From: an uncultured Actinomycetes bacterium
GTDB taxonomy: Bacteria > Actinomycetota > Actinomycetes > Nanopelagicales > Nanopelagicaceae
Length of the DNA: 43,569 bases
NCBI GenBank assembly: GCA_903891755.1
Contig: CAITFY010000072.1
Location: 1-43,569, forward strand
Direction: 5' to 3'
A model generated the notes under the pieces. The model was not told where the DNA came from, ran no database searches, and saw only the letters and a list, made by a program, of their open reading frames with translations. Positions within the stretch are counted from its first letter, which is position 1. Every line of letters starts with the position of its first letter. Below, one piece after another: positions 1 to 8,880 of this stretch. Position numbers and translations under genes: made by a program.

Positions 1-2
1 CA

Positions 3-125
3 ATCTATGTTGAAGTTTGTTCTGCTTGCCATCCTATCTACACCGGAAAGCAACGGATCCACGATACCGGCGGCCGCGTAGCAGCCTTCGAAAAGCGTTT
101 AGGTAAGGCAACAGAAACTAAGTAG
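3..125 (+). CDS. rpmE: 50S ribosomal protein L31 (C-terminal part)
   Basis: Only the last 40 codons and the stop are inside the window. The frame reads [16 protein letters not shown], then [12 protein letters not shown], which is the conserved C-terminal half of bacterial L31, a large-subunit protein. The CxxC pair visible here is part of the zinc site in the zinc-binding form of L31. The gene is followed by a strong intrinsic terminator and then prfA, an order common in Actinobacteria. The start lies outside the window. Confidence 0.95.
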   Translation: MYVEVCSACHPIYTGKQRIHDTGGRVAAFEKRLGKATETK

Positions 126-134
126 CTTTTTTCT

Positions 135-182
135 AGAGACCGCTGCTCATCCTTCTTGGATGGGCGCGGTCTCTTTTATTTT
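135..182 (+). terminator. Intrinsic terminator after rpmE
   Basis: A 9-bp perfect stem (AGAGACCGC at 135-143 pairing with GCGGTCTCT at 166-174) continues inward through a second helix (TCATCC with GGATGG). A T-rich tract (TTTTATTTT) follows at 174-182. This is a textbook Rho-independent terminator separating rpmE from prfA. Confidence 0.92.
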
Positions 183-214
183 GTTAAGGCCAAAGTTTTA
201 AGAGAGGAGATCTG

Positions 215-1306
215 ATGAGCCAGGCACACGACAAGTTTGGAAATGTCCACGAGTTACTCGATGAGTACGTCGAACTCGAAAAAGAGCTTGCAGATCCCTC
301 TATCCATAGCGATCAAGGGAAGGCCCGTCGGCTAGGAAAGCGCTACGCAGAGCTTGGCCCGGTAATCGCGGGATACCGTTCTTGGAAGAGCGCCACTGAA
401 GATTTAGCCGCAGGTCGTGAGATGGCCGCTGAGGATCCAGATTTCGCCGCCGAAATTCCAGCGTTAGAGGCCGCACTCGAAGAGAGTGAATTGAAGCTTG
501 AAGAACTCCTCTTGCCACGTGACCCTAACGATGACCGCGATGTCATTATGGAAATTAAAGCGGGCGTGGGTGGAGATGAGTCAGCTCTCTTTGCAGGTGA
601 CTTGCTTCGTATGTATCAGAGATATGCGGAGCGCCAAGGTTGGAAAACAGAAATTATTGATGCCACCGACTCTGAAATGGGTGGCTATAAAGATGTATCG
701 ATGGCTATTAAATCTAGAGGAACTGGCGAACCGGGTAAGACCCCTTACGCGAAGCTGAAATTTGAAGGTGGAGTTCACCGCGTACAGCGCGTTCCAGAAA
801 CTGAATCTCAGGGGCGCATTCATACCTCGGCTGCCGGAGTTTTGATCTTGGCTGAAGCCGATGAAGTTGATGTGGAGATTCGTCAGCAAGATTTACGTAT
901 CGACGTTTACCGCTCCTCTGGCCCGGGCGGACAATCGGTTAACACAACCGACTCCGCAGTTCGCATCACCCACATTCCAACGGGAATCGTTGTCTCCTGT
1001 CAGAACGAGAAATCCCAATTACAGAATAAAGAGTCCGCGCTTCGTATCTTGCGCGCCAGAATGTTGGCTGCAGCTCAAGAGGAAGCTGATCGGATTGCCT
1101 CCATCGAGCGAAATGCTCAAGTCCGTTCCGTAGATCGCTCAGAGCGAATCAGAACGTACAACTTTCCAGAGAATCGCCTTAGCGATCACCGCGTTAATTT
1201 CAAGGCGAATAATCTCGATGCCGTTCTCAATGGAGAACTCGAAGATGTTATCGCCTCGCTATTGGAAGCAGATAAGGCGACCAAACTCGCATCCGGAGAT
1301 CATTAA
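215..1306 (+). CDS. prfA: Peptide chain release factor 1
   Basis: Class I release factor recognising UAA and UAG in the ribosomal A site and triggering peptidyl-tRNA hydrolysis. The 363 aa match RF1 length. The catalytic GGQ motif is at residues 238-240 within SGPGGQSVN, the substrate of PrmC methylation. The codon-recognition region precedes it. The ATG is preceded by a strong GAGAGGAGA ribosome-binding site at about 7 nt. prmC, encoding the enzyme that methylates the GGQ glutamine, starts 6 nt after the stop, so the two are very likely cotranscribed. Confidence 0.97.
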   Translation: MSQAHDKFGNVHELLDEYVELEKELADPSIHSDQGKARRLGKRYAELGPVIAGYRSWKSATEDLAAGREMAAEDPDFAAEIPALEAALEESELKLEELLLPRDPNDDRDVIMEIKAGVGGDESALFAGDLLRMYQRYAERQGWKTEIIDATDSEMGGYKDVSMAIKSRGTGEPGKTPYAKLKFEGGVHRVQRVPETESQGRIHTSAAGVLILAEADEVDVEIRQQDLRIDVYRSSGPGGQSVNTTDSAVRITHIPTGIVVSCQNEKSQLQNKESALRILRARMLAAAQEEADRIASIERNAQVRSVDRSERIRTYNFPENRLSDHRVNFKANNLDAVLNGELEDVIASLLEADKATKLASGDH

Positions 1307-1312
1307 GCGCTA

Positions 1313-2149
1313 ATGGGTAAGGATCTACTCCGCCAAACGCGGGATTACTTTAAGGCTCAAGGTATTCCGGAAATTGATGCCTCTTTACTGTTGGAGCATT
1401 TACTCCAATGCAGTCGGAGTGAAGTTCAGCTTAAGTTGCTTCGAATGAGTGATGAAGAGGTCGATACGCTCGATCGGGAACTTCGTCGTTTAGTTCTTCG
1501 CCGCCAGAATGGTGAACCAGTCCAATACATCACCGGCAACGCTCCATTTAGATATTTGGAGTATCAGGTCGGCCCTGGTGTTTTAATCCCTCGCCCTGAG
1601 ACTGAATCGCTCGTCTCTTTGGTTCTAGAGGAAGTTGATAAATCAGGCAGCCAACCACAAACTCTTATTGATCTTGGGTCGGGAAGTGGATGCATTGCCA
1701 TCTCTTTAGCGAGTGAGCGCAAAAACCTCGCTGTAACCGCAGTCGAGAATTCAAAAGATGCCTTTGCCTGGCTGGAGAAGAACATTGCGACCTTGGCCCC
1801 GCAGGTGCGTGTGGTTCTTGAAAGTGCTGAGAGCGCCTGTAAGGGTGAAACCTTTGATTATGTGGTGGCGAACCCTCCATATATCCCTGTGGGCCAGGTG
1901 CTACCCGCAGAAGTTCGCAAGGAGCCGGAATCCGCCCTATTTGGGGGAGATAAGGCGGGAATTGCTATCCCGACTGCATTCTTAACGGCTGCAACGAGAT
2001 TGCTTAAAACTGGTGGATTTCTCGCGCTGGAACATCATGAAACCCAAGGAACTTTGATTGCTGATTTGTTAGCTGCAAAATATACCGACATCAACACCAT
2101 CAAAGACTTAACGGGAAGAGTGCGATTTACAACTGCAAGAAAATCTTAA
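1313..2149 (+). CDS. prmC: Release factor glutamine methyltransferase PrmC/HemK
   Basis: SAM-dependent N5-glutamine methyltransferase that modifies the GGQ glutamine of release factors. The N-terminal helical domain is followed by the Rossmann methyltransferase fold with DLGSGSG at residues 120-126 (SAM-binding motif I) and the catalytic NPPY at 187-190. Length of 278 aa is typical. The start is 6 nt downstream of prfA with no clear Shine-Dalgarno, consistent with coupled translation. The 3' end overlaps the convergent cfa-like gene by 4 bp (TTAA), so both stop codons share bases. Confidence 0.96.
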   Translation: MGKDLLRQTRDYFKAQGIPEIDASLLLEHLLQCSRSEVQLKLLRMSDEEVDTLDRELRRLVLRRQNGEPVQYITGNAPFRYLEYQVGPGVLIPRPETESLVSLVLEEVDKSGSQPQTLIDLGSGSGCIAISLASERKNLAVTAVENSKDAFAWLEKNIATLAPQVRVVLESAESACKGETFDYVVANPPYIPVGQVLPAEVRKEPESALFGGDKAGIAIPTAFLTAATRLLKTGGFLALEHHETQGTLIADLLAAKYTDINTIKDLTGRVRFTTARKS

Positions 2150-3255
2150 CGCGCAGTTACATACGTTGGTCTCTGGCCAACTCTTTGAAACACGCACTGA
2201 ATAAGTTGCAGATCTCCCGCTCTAAATCCCGCTGCTGATGAGAACAAGTAGTAATCCCACATGCGACGAAAACGTTCATCATATTGAGGTATTTCACTCC
2301 ACGTGGAAGAAATATTCTTCTGCCACTCCAAGAGCGTTCGATCGTAATCGGGTCCAAAGTTATGGACATCTTCAATGATGAAAGTGTTCTCCACCGCAGA
2401 TGCGATTTGCGCTAGAGATGGAAGTACACCTCCGGGAAATATATATCGATCGAAGAATGGGTCCGTAACCTGCTTCGTTACATTAGAAGCGATGGTGTGA
2501 TGCAGCATCCGACCATCTTTTGTTAATAGCTCATCGCACTTTCCAAAGAAAGTTTTATAGTTCTTGGGACCTACATGCTCCATCATTCCAATCGAAACGA
2601 TGCGGTCGAATTCACCTTTTACATCTCGATAATCTTGTTGGAGAAAGGTGATGCCTAACCCTTCTGAACGCTCCCGAGCCAAATTAATCTGGTTGTCCGC
2701 AGGTGAGATTCCAACGGCTTCGACGCCGTAATTTCGAACGGCGTAGCGCAAGAACCCACCCCATCCGCTTCCAATGTCGAGTAAACGCATACCTGGCTGG
2801 AGTTCTAACTTGCGACAGATAAGGTCAAATTTAGCGAGCTGCGCTTCACCCAGCGTCTTCGCTTCTTTCCAGTAGGCGCAGGAGTAGACCATCTCTTCAT
2901 CGAGCATCCGCGAGTAGAGATCATTTCCGATGTTGTAGTGGTGTTTCGCATTCTCTGCGGCGCGGTGCTTGGTCTGATTATTTCGAAGGTATGAGCGGGT
3001 CACATGTAGAGCCAAGGCGGGACTTGGCTTAAGGAGTGAGAGCACATTGATGGAGAGCAACTTAGTTAGCGCTACATCGAGTGCGTCGCAATCCCACCAA
3101 CCATCCATATAGCTCTCCGCAAAGCCCAACTGCTTCTGGGAAATTACACGATCCCATATCTTCTCGTTATGGACTCTGATGCTCCACGGTTCATCGCTAT
3201 TGAGTGGAATCCCTGCCGCACTCAAGATCTCTAGAGCGATATCCCGGCTAGACAT
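2146..3255 (-). CDS. Cyclopropane-fatty-acyl-phospholipid synthase family methyltransferase
   Basis: SAM-dependent enzyme of the Cfa family, which adds a methylene (or related methyl) group to unsaturated acyl chains of membrane phospholipids. The sequence shows the family hallmarks in order: HYNIGNDLY, then the YSCAYW active-site cysteine region, then LLDIGSGWGGF (SAM motif I), then SIGMMEHVG and the FIFPGG-like segment YIFPGGVLPS. Length of 369 aa is close to E. coli Cfa. A GGAA ribosome-binding site lies about 9 nt before the ATG. Whether the product is a cyclopropane or another methylated lipid cannot be read from sequence. Confidence 0.9.
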   Translation of the reverse strand: MSSRDIALEILSAAGIPLNSDEPWSIRVHNEKIWDRVISQKQLGFAESYMDGWWDCDALDVALTKLLSINVLSLLKPSPALALHVTRSYLRNNQTKHRAAENAKHHYNIGNDLYSRMLDEEMVYSCAYWKEAKTLGEAQLAKFDLICRKLELQPGMRLLDIGSGWGGFLRYAVRNYGVEAVGISPADNQINLARERSEGLGITFLQQDYRDVKGEFDRIVSIGMMEHVGPKNYKTFFGKCDELLTKDGRMLHHTIASNVTKQVTDPFFDRYIFPGGVLPSLAQIASAVENTFIIEDVHNFGPDYDRTLLEWQKNISSTWSEIPQYDERFRRMWDYYLFSSAAGFRAGDLQLIQCVFQRVGQRPTYVTAR

Positions 3256-3307
3256 GAGAGAAGTTTCCTACGAAAACTTTCACCCTTCAAGGATTAATAA
3301 TCCAAGG

Positions 3308-3313
3308 TAGCGT
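3308..3313 (+). promoter_or_regulatory. Candidate -10 box for a leaderless mRNA (gene at 3320)
   Basis: TAGCGT at 3308-3313 ends exactly 6 nt before the ATG at 3320, and no Shine-Dalgarno is present. That geometry places the transcription start on the A of the start codon. The -35 region (CTTCAA, 3285-3290) is weak. This is one of several genes in the window with the same spacing. Confidence 0.45.
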
Positions 3314-3319
3314 TCTCGC

Positions 3320-3640
3320 ATGCTTGGTGGGGTGGATAACGGGTTATTTTTTAAAAGCTTCGCCGGGTTTGCGGTCATCCTCGTCTTTATCGTTATTCTG
3401 CGTTGGACATTTAGTCGAGGCCACTCGCTTATTCCGAGCCCCAGTAAACGAGGCAAAGTTGATCAATATGGATTACTGCGCCCTGTCGCCTCTCCAACAA
3501 ATTTCATTGAAGGGGAGATGCTTCGCCAAAAATTATTAGCAGTTGGAATAAAGGCAAACCTAACTCAAACCCTAGAGGGACCGCGCTTGATGGTTTTCGA
3601 GAGAGATTTAAAGACCGCTCGAGCGATACTGGATTCATGA
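3320..3640 (+). CDS. Small membrane-anchored DUF2007-like protein
   Basis: A 106-aa protein with one N-terminal transmembrane helix (about residues 10-28) and a soluble C-terminal half. The segment GEMLRQKLLAVGIKA...GPRLMVFERDLKTARAIL resembles the DUF2007 putative signal-transducing domain, whose members carry an alternating beta-alpha pattern and a C-terminal helix. The specific role is unknown. The gene diverges from the cfa-like gene across 64 bp. It lies 12 nt before the EamA transporter, which may have its own promoter. Confidence 0.65.
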   Translation: MLGGVDNGLFFKSFAGFAVILVFIVILRWTFSRGHSLIPSPSKRGKVDQYGLLRPVASPTNFIEGEMLRQKLLAVGIKANLTQTLEGPRLMVFERDLKTARAILDS

Positions 3641-3646
3641 TTTAAT
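3638..3646 (+). promoter_or_regulatory. Candidate extended -10 for the EamA gene
   Basis: TGA-TTTAAT (3638-3646) is an extended -10 element whose last base lies 6 nt before the ATG at 3653. There is no ribosome-binding site between it and the start, so a leaderless transcript is suggested. The element overlaps the stop codon of the preceding gene. Confidence 0.45.
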
Positions 3647-3652
3647 GGCGCA

Positions 3653-4552
3653 ATGCCTCAAGGACGTAGCACAAAGTGGTTGCCGGGTTTTATAGCACTT
3701 GGAATTACTTGGGGCGCATCTTTTCTCTTTATTAAGTGGGGACTCTTATCCCTCAACTCCATCGGCGTCGCATTTATGCGCGGGGCAATCGGGGGAGTAA
3801 CGCTCCTTATTTACTGCCTCGCTACCAAAACAAAACTTCCGAACAAGGTGCGGGAGTGGGGTCATATCGCTGTCGTTGCAATGTTGCTCAACGCAATCCC
3901 GGGCTATCTCTTCGCACTGGGTGAAACCCATGTATCGAGTGTGATGGCAGGGTTGCTCAATGCGACCACTCCACTGATGACGGTGCTGGTAATTTCGGTC
4001 GGATTTCGCGAGCAGAAGATTGATCGCAATCAGGGGCTCGGGGTCTTTATTGGTTTCTTTGGAATCATCTTGGTCACAGGTGCCTTCTCTGGACTCAGTT
4101 CAAATTCGTGGCGCGGAGTTCTTGAGTTGCTTGGTGCAACTCTGTGCTACGGAATCTCCTTCCCTTACTCCAAGCGCTACGTAAATGTCTTGGATTACTC
4201 ACCTCGTTCATTAGCTGCTACTCAAGTATCAATTAGTGCGCTCTTGTTGGCGCCATTCGCCTTGATTCACGGCATAACTCACGCGCCATGGAGCGCGAAA
4301 TCCATCTGGGGAATCTTGGTTTTAGGCGCTCTCGGTACGGGATTTGCCTACATCTGGAACTTCCGAAATGTTCGTTTGGCGGGAAGCCTGATTGCAAGCA
4401 CCGTCACATTTATTACCCCAGTGGTAGCGACAATTCTTGGAATTTGGTTACTCCACGAGAGCTTCAAATTCACCCAAGTTATCGGGGGAGTCTGCGTGCT
4501 GCTCTCCGGCGCGTTAGTTCAGAAGCGAATCAAACTGTTACGGATTTCTTAA
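3653..4552 (+). CDS. EamA/DMT superfamily transporter
   Basis: About ten hydrophobic helices arranged as two EamA halves (roughly residues 10-140 and 155-290), the standard drug/metabolite transporter architecture at 299 aa. Motifs include ITWGASFLFIKWGL in helix 1 and the paired repeat region ITPVVATILGIWLLHE near the C-terminus. The substrate cannot be predicted; family members export amino acids, nucleobases or drugs. The 3' end overlaps the convergent permease gene by 23 bp. Confidence 0.88.
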   Translation: MPQGRSTKWLPGFIALGITWGASFLFIKWGLLSLNSIGVAFMRGAIGGVTLLIYCLATKTKLPNKVREWGHIAVVAMLLNAIPGYLFALGETHVSSVMAGLLNATTPLMTVLVISVGFREQKIDRNQGLGVFIGFFGIILVTGAFSGLSSNSWRGVLELLGATLCYGISFPYSKRYVNVLDYSPRSLAATQVSISALLLAPFALIHGITHAPWSAKSIWGILVLGALGTGFAYIWNFRNVRLAGSLIASTVTFITPVVATILGIWLLHESFKFTQVIGGVCVLLSGALVQKRIKLLRIS

Positions 4553-5702
4553 AACTCTCCATACATCCTGGTGCGCAGAAGTAATACGTAACGCCATCGT
4601 GCTCAAAGACAGCTGCAGCGGTGGCTTTTTCGACCTGCATGCCACAGATTGGATCTTTTGCGTAAGGACTATCTTCACCCTTATTCCTGGTGAGGTACAA
4701 GCCAATGATGGCAATTGAAAGTAGCAATGCGATCAGATTCATCCAACTCGTGAAGTTGTTTCCGATTCGTGAGGCATGAGCGACGAGTGCGTGGTGCTTA
4801 GGGAGTGCACCTAAGAGATCGAATATCTTCTCAGTGAGAAATCCGCTAAGACTCATGGTGAACCAGAAAACCGCTACCAGCTTGAGAGATAACTTCGTTC
4901 CGTAGAACTTCTTATAGATAAGTACTAATGGAAGAGCAACTAGGTCAGCAAAGATGAAGGAGATTGTTCCTCCGAAAGAAATTCCAGAATTCCAAAGTGC
5001 TGCCCCGAGTGGAACATTTCCCACCGAACATACAAAGCTAATAAAGGCGATGAAGGGGCCGAGAATTACATTCTCAAGTGTTGATAGCACTCCATGGCCG
5101 GATAGAAATAGGTGATGCCACCAAGAGATTGGAATTAAGGTATCTGCGAGTCCCGCTACCAGAAATCCCACAACTAATTCGGTGCGGACCATCGTGAGAT
5201 CGCCGATTGTGAATCCTGCTGCGTCATGCCATGTTGACTTCACTTCTGGCTTTGAATCGTCGGCCATTGCAAGCAGGCGAATGCGACGAGGAATCTTTAA
5301 TTTCGGAAGGATGAGAGTCAGGAGCGCAATCATGATAAAGCCACCGATAAATTCGGCGAGAGCAAATTGCCAACCTAGCAAGGTCCACATCACCAGGCCT
5401 AGTTCAAAAACCAAATTGGTACTGGCAAACATAAATATGATCGCCGTTGTGAAATCAGCACCCTTCTCCACCAAACTCTTTGAGATGGCGCTTGCGGCAT
5501 AAGAACAACTTGAACTGATGGCACCCAGGAAAGATGCTTTGATGATTGTCTTTGGTTTGTGATTGCCAAGAGAGGCGAGTGCTTTCTCTCGCGAGGTAAA
5601 AGCTTGAATCGCTCCAGAGATGGCGAAACCAATTACCAAAGCCCAGAAGGTGTCAAAGAACATCCACCAGCTATCTTGCAGACCAGCGCCAATCTTGCTC
5701 AT
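4530..5702 (-). CDS. ArsP/UPF0718-type permease with C-terminal YHS domain
   Basis: A 390-aa membrane protein with the two-block permease fold of the DUF318/ArsP_1 family: an N-terminal block with SSSCSYAASAISKSL and STNLVFELG, and a second with SFVCSVGNVPLGAALW. A soluble tail at about 345-388 is a YHS domain (DPICGMQV...YYFCAPGC), a small Cys-containing module found on heavy-metal ATPases and in metal-handling proteins. The combination suggests metal or metalloid transport. Ion specificity is unknown. The gene sits between two unrelated rightward units and overlaps the EamA gene tail-to-tail. Confidence 0.82.
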   Translation of the reverse strand: MSKIGAGLQDSWWMFFDTFWALVIGFAISGAIQAFTSREKALASLGNHKPKTIIKASFLGAISSSCSYAASAISKSLVEKGADFTTAIIFMFASTNLVFELGLVMWTLLGWQFALAEFIGGFIMIALLTLILPKLKIPRRIRLLAMADDSKPEVKSTWHDAAGFTIGDLTMVRTELVVGFLVAGLADTLIPISWWHHLFLSGHGVLSTLENVILGPFIAFISFVCSVGNVPLGAALWNSGISFGGTISFIFADLVALPLVLIYKKFYGTKLSLKLVAVFWFTMSLSGFLTEKIFDLLGALPKHHALVAHASRIGNNFTSWMNLIALLLSIAIIGLYLTRNKGEDSPYAKDPICGMQVEKATAAAVFEHDGVTYYFCAPGCMESFKKSVTV

Positions 5703-5774
5703 AGGCTCAGTATTCCACTTTGATTTCTGAGGGGTAGCCCGAGTCGGGGACGCCTACATCACAGTTGAGAGTCG

Positions 5775-5780
5775 TAAGAT
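5775..5780 (+). promoter_or_regulatory. Candidate -10 box for the ABC transporter operon
   Basis: TAAGAT at 5775-5780 ends 7 nt before the ATG at 5788. This supports 5788 rather than the earlier in-frame ATG at 5779 as the start, and suggests a leaderless transcript. No convincing -35 is seen. Confidence 0.4.
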
Positions 5781-5787
5781 GTGGAGC

Positions 5788-6495
5788 ATGTCCTTGGCTA
5801 TTAGTTGCTCGCAACTAAATGTGGTTCGAGGCAAGAACCATATTCTTCATGCTCTCAATCTGGAAGTTCCACGCGGTGAAATCATGGGTCTATTAGGGCC
5901 AAGTGGCAGCGGGAAGACGACCCTTATGAGGGCCATTGTCGGCTTGCAGAAGATTCAAAGTGGTGCGATTGAAGTGCTCGGTCAACCCGCGGCCTCTAAA
6001 CCGCTTCGAGAGGTCATCGGTTATTCGACACAGAGCGCCAGCGTCTACTCCGATCTAACATGCATCGAAAATATTCGATATTTCTCTGCGCTCTACGCTC
6101 ATAACGAGAAGAGTCCGGAAGAAATCCTTGAAGAGGTAGATCTGACGAGAAATTCACATCAAATGGCAGATTCACTCTCTGGCGGTGAACGTGCGCGATT
6201 GGCTTTAGCAACGACGCTGGTAGGTAGCCCTGAACTGTTGGTTCTCGATGAGCCGACCGTTGGGTTAGATCCTGTGCTTCGAGTTCAACTCTGGAAGCTC
6301 TTTTATGAACTAGCTGCACAAGGAAAAACATTGCTCGTTAGTAGCCATGTTATGGATGAAGCCGATAGTTGCAACTCTCTCGTTCTCTTACGAAATGGAA
6401 AGACGCTAGCTCAGGGAACACCCGCAGAGCTTAGAGAGCGCACGCAGAAGCAGAGGATGGATGAAGTATTCATTGCATTGATTGGTGGAGAATGA
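5788..6495 (+). CDS. ABC transporter ATP-binding protein
   Basis: ATPase of an ABC-2 type exporter. All nucleotide-binding motifs are intact: Walker A GPSGSGKTT, the Q-loop, signature LSGGERARLALA, Walker B LLVLDEPTVGLDP and the switch histidine in LLVSSHVMDEA. The 235 aa from ATG 5788 are a full single domain; an in-frame ATG 9 nt earlier is the alternative. It overlaps the permease gene by 4 nt (ATGA), so the two form one transporter. The substrate is unknown; drug or lipid export is typical of the DrrAB/NatAB-like class. Confidence 0.92.
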   Translation: MSLAISCSQLNVVRGKNHILHALNLEVPRGEIMGLLGPSGSGKTTLMRAIVGLQKIQSGAIEVLGQPAASKPLREVIGYSTQSASVYSDLTCIENIRYFSALYAHNEKSPEEILEEVDLTRNSHQMADSLSGGERARLALATTLVGSPELLVLDEPTVGLDPVLRVQLWKLFYELAAQGKTLLVSSHVMDEADSCNSLVLLRNGKTLAQGTPAELRERTQKQRMDEVFIALIGGE

Positions 6496-7220
6496 AAATT
6501 TCAAGGCTATTCGCGATGACAAAGCGGGTTCTCCAACAACTTGGACACGATCCACGAACCTTGGCCCTGCTTTTTATTTCTCCCGCCTTACTGATGACGA
6601 TTCTTAAATATGTTTACTGGAGTAATTCAGATTTATTCCAACGAGTTGCGGGATCGATGCTTGGGGTATTCCCAATGCTTGTCATGTTCCTGATTACCTC
6701 CGTCGCCACTTTAAGAGAGCGCACGAGCGGAACTTTGGAGAGGTTGATGATCTCTCCACTAGGTAAAGCTGAATTTATTGCTGGCTACGCCATTGCTTTC
6801 GGCATTGCAAGTCTCATCCAAGCGACCGCGGTCTCAACATATGCCATTTGGGTCCTAGGGCTAAAGATTGCAGGTTCTCAATTTGTGCTGATTTATACCG
6901 CGATATTAGATGCCCTCATTGGTTTAGCAATTGGTTTGGCGGTGAGTACTTTTGCCAAGACAGAGTTTCAAGCAATTCAATTTATGCCAGCAATTTTACT
7001 GCCTCAGCTTTTGCTAAGTGGTCTGCTGGTTCCCCGTGAAGCGATGCCTCGCTTATTGACCGATATTTCAAATTACCTCCCACTCTCATATGCGATTGAT
7101 GCGACCAAGAAAGTGATTTCAAATCAAGGTTCGATCGTTAACGACTCGTGGATCATTGCTCTCTTCCTAGTACTTTTACTTACTGCAGGTTCGCTCACTC
7201 TTAAGAGACAGACAAAGTAG
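6492..7220 (+). CDS. ABC-2 type transporter permease
   Basis: Membrane partner of the upstream ATPase. The 242 aa contain six predicted transmembrane helices. TLRERTSGTLERLMISPLGKAEFIAGY is the conserved cytoplasmic coupling region of ABC-2 permeases, and ILLPQLLLSGLLVPREAMP followed by LPLSYAIDA is the typical C-terminal signature. It starts inside the ATPase stop codon (ATGA overlap) and is followed 4 nt later by the SulP gene, so the three genes may be cotranscribed. Confidence 0.92.
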   Translation: MKISRLFAMTKRVLQQLGHDPRTLALLFISPALLMTILKYVYWSNSDLFQRVAGSMLGVFPMLVMFLITSVATLRERTSGTLERLMISPLGKAEFIAGYAIAFGIASLIQATAVSTYAIWVLGLKIAGSQFVLIYTAILDALIGLAIGLAVSTFAKTEFQAIQFMPAILLPQLLLSGLLVPREAMPRLLTDISNYLPLSYAIDATKKVISNQGSIVNDSWIIALFLVLLLTAGSLTLKRQTK

Positions 7221-7224
7221 GCGT

Positions 7225-8523
7225 ATGAGTTACTTAAGCGAATTACTCCCAAGTCGCCAGGATTACTCACAGGCGAAGAGCGTTTGGCGCCATGATGTGA
7301 TGGCGGGTGTGACAGTTGGCATCGTCGCTTTGCCACTTGCGTTGGCCTTTGGCATCACCACGGGGGCAGGGGCTAGGGCTGGACTCATTACTGCTATTTA
7401 CGCTGGCTTGATCGCGGCTGTGTTCGGCGGCTCTAACTACCAAGTAAGCGGACCAACTGGCGCAATGACTGTCGTGCTTGTTCCGATTGTTATCAAGTAT
7501 GGAGTGGGCTCTTTGGCTCCATTAGGACTGCTGGCTGGCGCCATAGTTGTGGCGATGGGGTTCACGCATCTCGGAGGGTTGATTAAACGCGTTCCGTGGC
7601 CGGTCATGGAGGGTTTTACTCTCGGAATTGCCCTTGTTATTGCGATGCAACAGCTTCCCTCAGTTCTCTCTGCAAAGAGTGTGAGCGGACCAAATACTCT
7701 CGTCACAGCGTGGCGAACAATTCGAGCGGCCATCAACGCAGGGCTTCATTGGAGTTCGTTGGTATTAATGGCGCTGACACTGGTTGTTAAGTTTGGTTAT
7801 CCGAAGTTATCGCATCGTCTTCGCATCAAAATTCATATTCCTGCCAGCTTTATTGCAATTGTTGTCGCAACGTTTGTCGTACAAATCTTTTCAATCAAGG
7901 TTCCGCAAATAGGGAATCTTCCTCGATCGCTCTTCGCTCATGTTTCATTGACCGCGAGTCATATTGGTTTCTCGGCGTTGCTCATCGGGGCAATCCAGAT
8001 TGCTTTGCTGGCTGCGATTGAATCTCTCCTCTCTGCTCGCGTCGCAGATCAAATGGTTCACATTCACGAGTCAGCTTTGAGTTATAAACCGAATCGAGAA
8101 CTTGTGGGTCAAGGACTTGCAACGATGGTCTCTTCAATGGTTGGCGGAATGCCAGCTACTGGGGCAATTGCTCGAACGAGTGTGAACATCAGATCTAAGG
8201 CGCAGAGTCGAATCTCATCCATCACCCATGCCTTGTTCCTGGTGCTTGTGGTGCTAGTGCTGAACCCCGTGATAGCGCACGTTCCAATCGCCGCACTTGG
8301 CGCTGTTTTGATTGGAACCTCCTACCGCATCGCAAGTCCAGCAAACCTTAAGGAACTTCTTAGAACAACCAAGTTAGATTCTGCGACCCTTCTCGTCACA
8401 GCAGCGATGGTCGTCGTTATTGGATTGATTTGGGCGATAGCACTCGCTACAGCAGGTTATATTTTTGCGACAATTGTGATTGCCCGGCGCCAGAAGAAGG
8501 CCGCGGCGAAAGGAAGCAAGTAA
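7225..8523 (+). CDS. SulP family anion transporter lacking a STAS domain
   Basis: SLC26/SulP membrane protein (432 aa) with the N-terminal signature GITTGAGARAGLITAIYAG, then the FGGSNYQVSGPTGAMTVVL substrate-site helix, and the second inverted repeat with GMPATGAIARTSVN. These mark the sulfate/bicarbonate/carboxylate transporter family. The protein stops right after the membrane domain with a basic tail; the cytoplasmic STAS domain present in most family members is absent. It may be cotranscribed with the ABC genes. The substrate is not determinable. Confidence 0.9.
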   Translation: MSYLSELLPSRQDYSQAKSVWRHDVMAGVTVGIVALPLALAFGITTGAGARAGLITAIYAGLIAAVFGGSNYQVSGPTGAMTVVLVPIVIKYGVGSLAPLGLLAGAIVVAMGFTHLGGLIKRVPWPVMEGFTLGIALVIAMQQLPSVLSAKSVSGPNTLVTAWRTIRAAINAGLHWSSLVLMALTLVVKFGYPKLSHRLRIKIHIPASFIAIVVATFVVQIFSIKVPQIGNLPRSLFAHVSLTASHIGFSALLIGAIQIALLAAIESLLSARVADQMVHIHESALSYKPNRELVGQGLATMVSSMVGGMPATGAIARTSVNIRSKAQSRISSITHALFLVLVVLVLNPVIAHVPIAALGAVLIGTSYRIASPANLKELLRTTKLDSATLLVTAAMVVVIGLIWAIALATAGYIFATIVIARRQKKAAAKGSK

Positions 8524-8526
8524 GAA

Positions 8527-8880
8527 ATGGCACGAGCATTGATTGTTGGAAATGAAGTAATGCTTCAGCTTTCCGCGGGGGAGAAGTTCTGGGGCTTTCA
8601 TAGCTCCCCTCGAGCACCACTCTCTGATCTTGTTAGAGTGGAGAGAATTGATAATTTTTGGAAGTACTCCGGTTGGCGAGGAATTCGTGCGCCAGGTACG
8701 GGTATTCCAGGAACTGTGGCGCTGGGAACATGGCGCAAATTAGGCGCGAAAACGTTCTGCGCTGTTTACAAGCGAGAGCCAGGCTTTAAGGTCACTCTCA
8801 AGAACAATGAATTTGAATCCTGGTTATTTAGCGCACCAGAGATTCCATCAGACCTCGAAAAATTCCTGAAGACTCCTTAA
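8527..8880 (+). CDS. Conserved hypothetical protein, possibly PH-like fold
   Basis: A 117-aa soluble protein starting 3 nt after the SulP stop. Predicted mostly beta, with FWGFHSSPRAPLSDLVRVERI, then a WRGIRAPGTGIPGTVALGTW segment and a C-terminal helix. The pattern is reminiscent of small bacterial PH-like domains in Actinobacteria, but I do not recognise a named family with certainty. Its stop codon overlaps that of the convergent CBS gene (shared TTAA). Position suggests cotranscription with the SulP gene. Confidence 0.7.
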   Translation: MARALIVGNEVMLQLSAGEKFWGFHSSPRAPLSDLVRVERIDNFWKYSGWRGIRAPGTGIPGTVALGTWRKLGAKTFCAVYKREPGFKVTLKNNEFESWLFSAPEIPSDLEKFLKTP

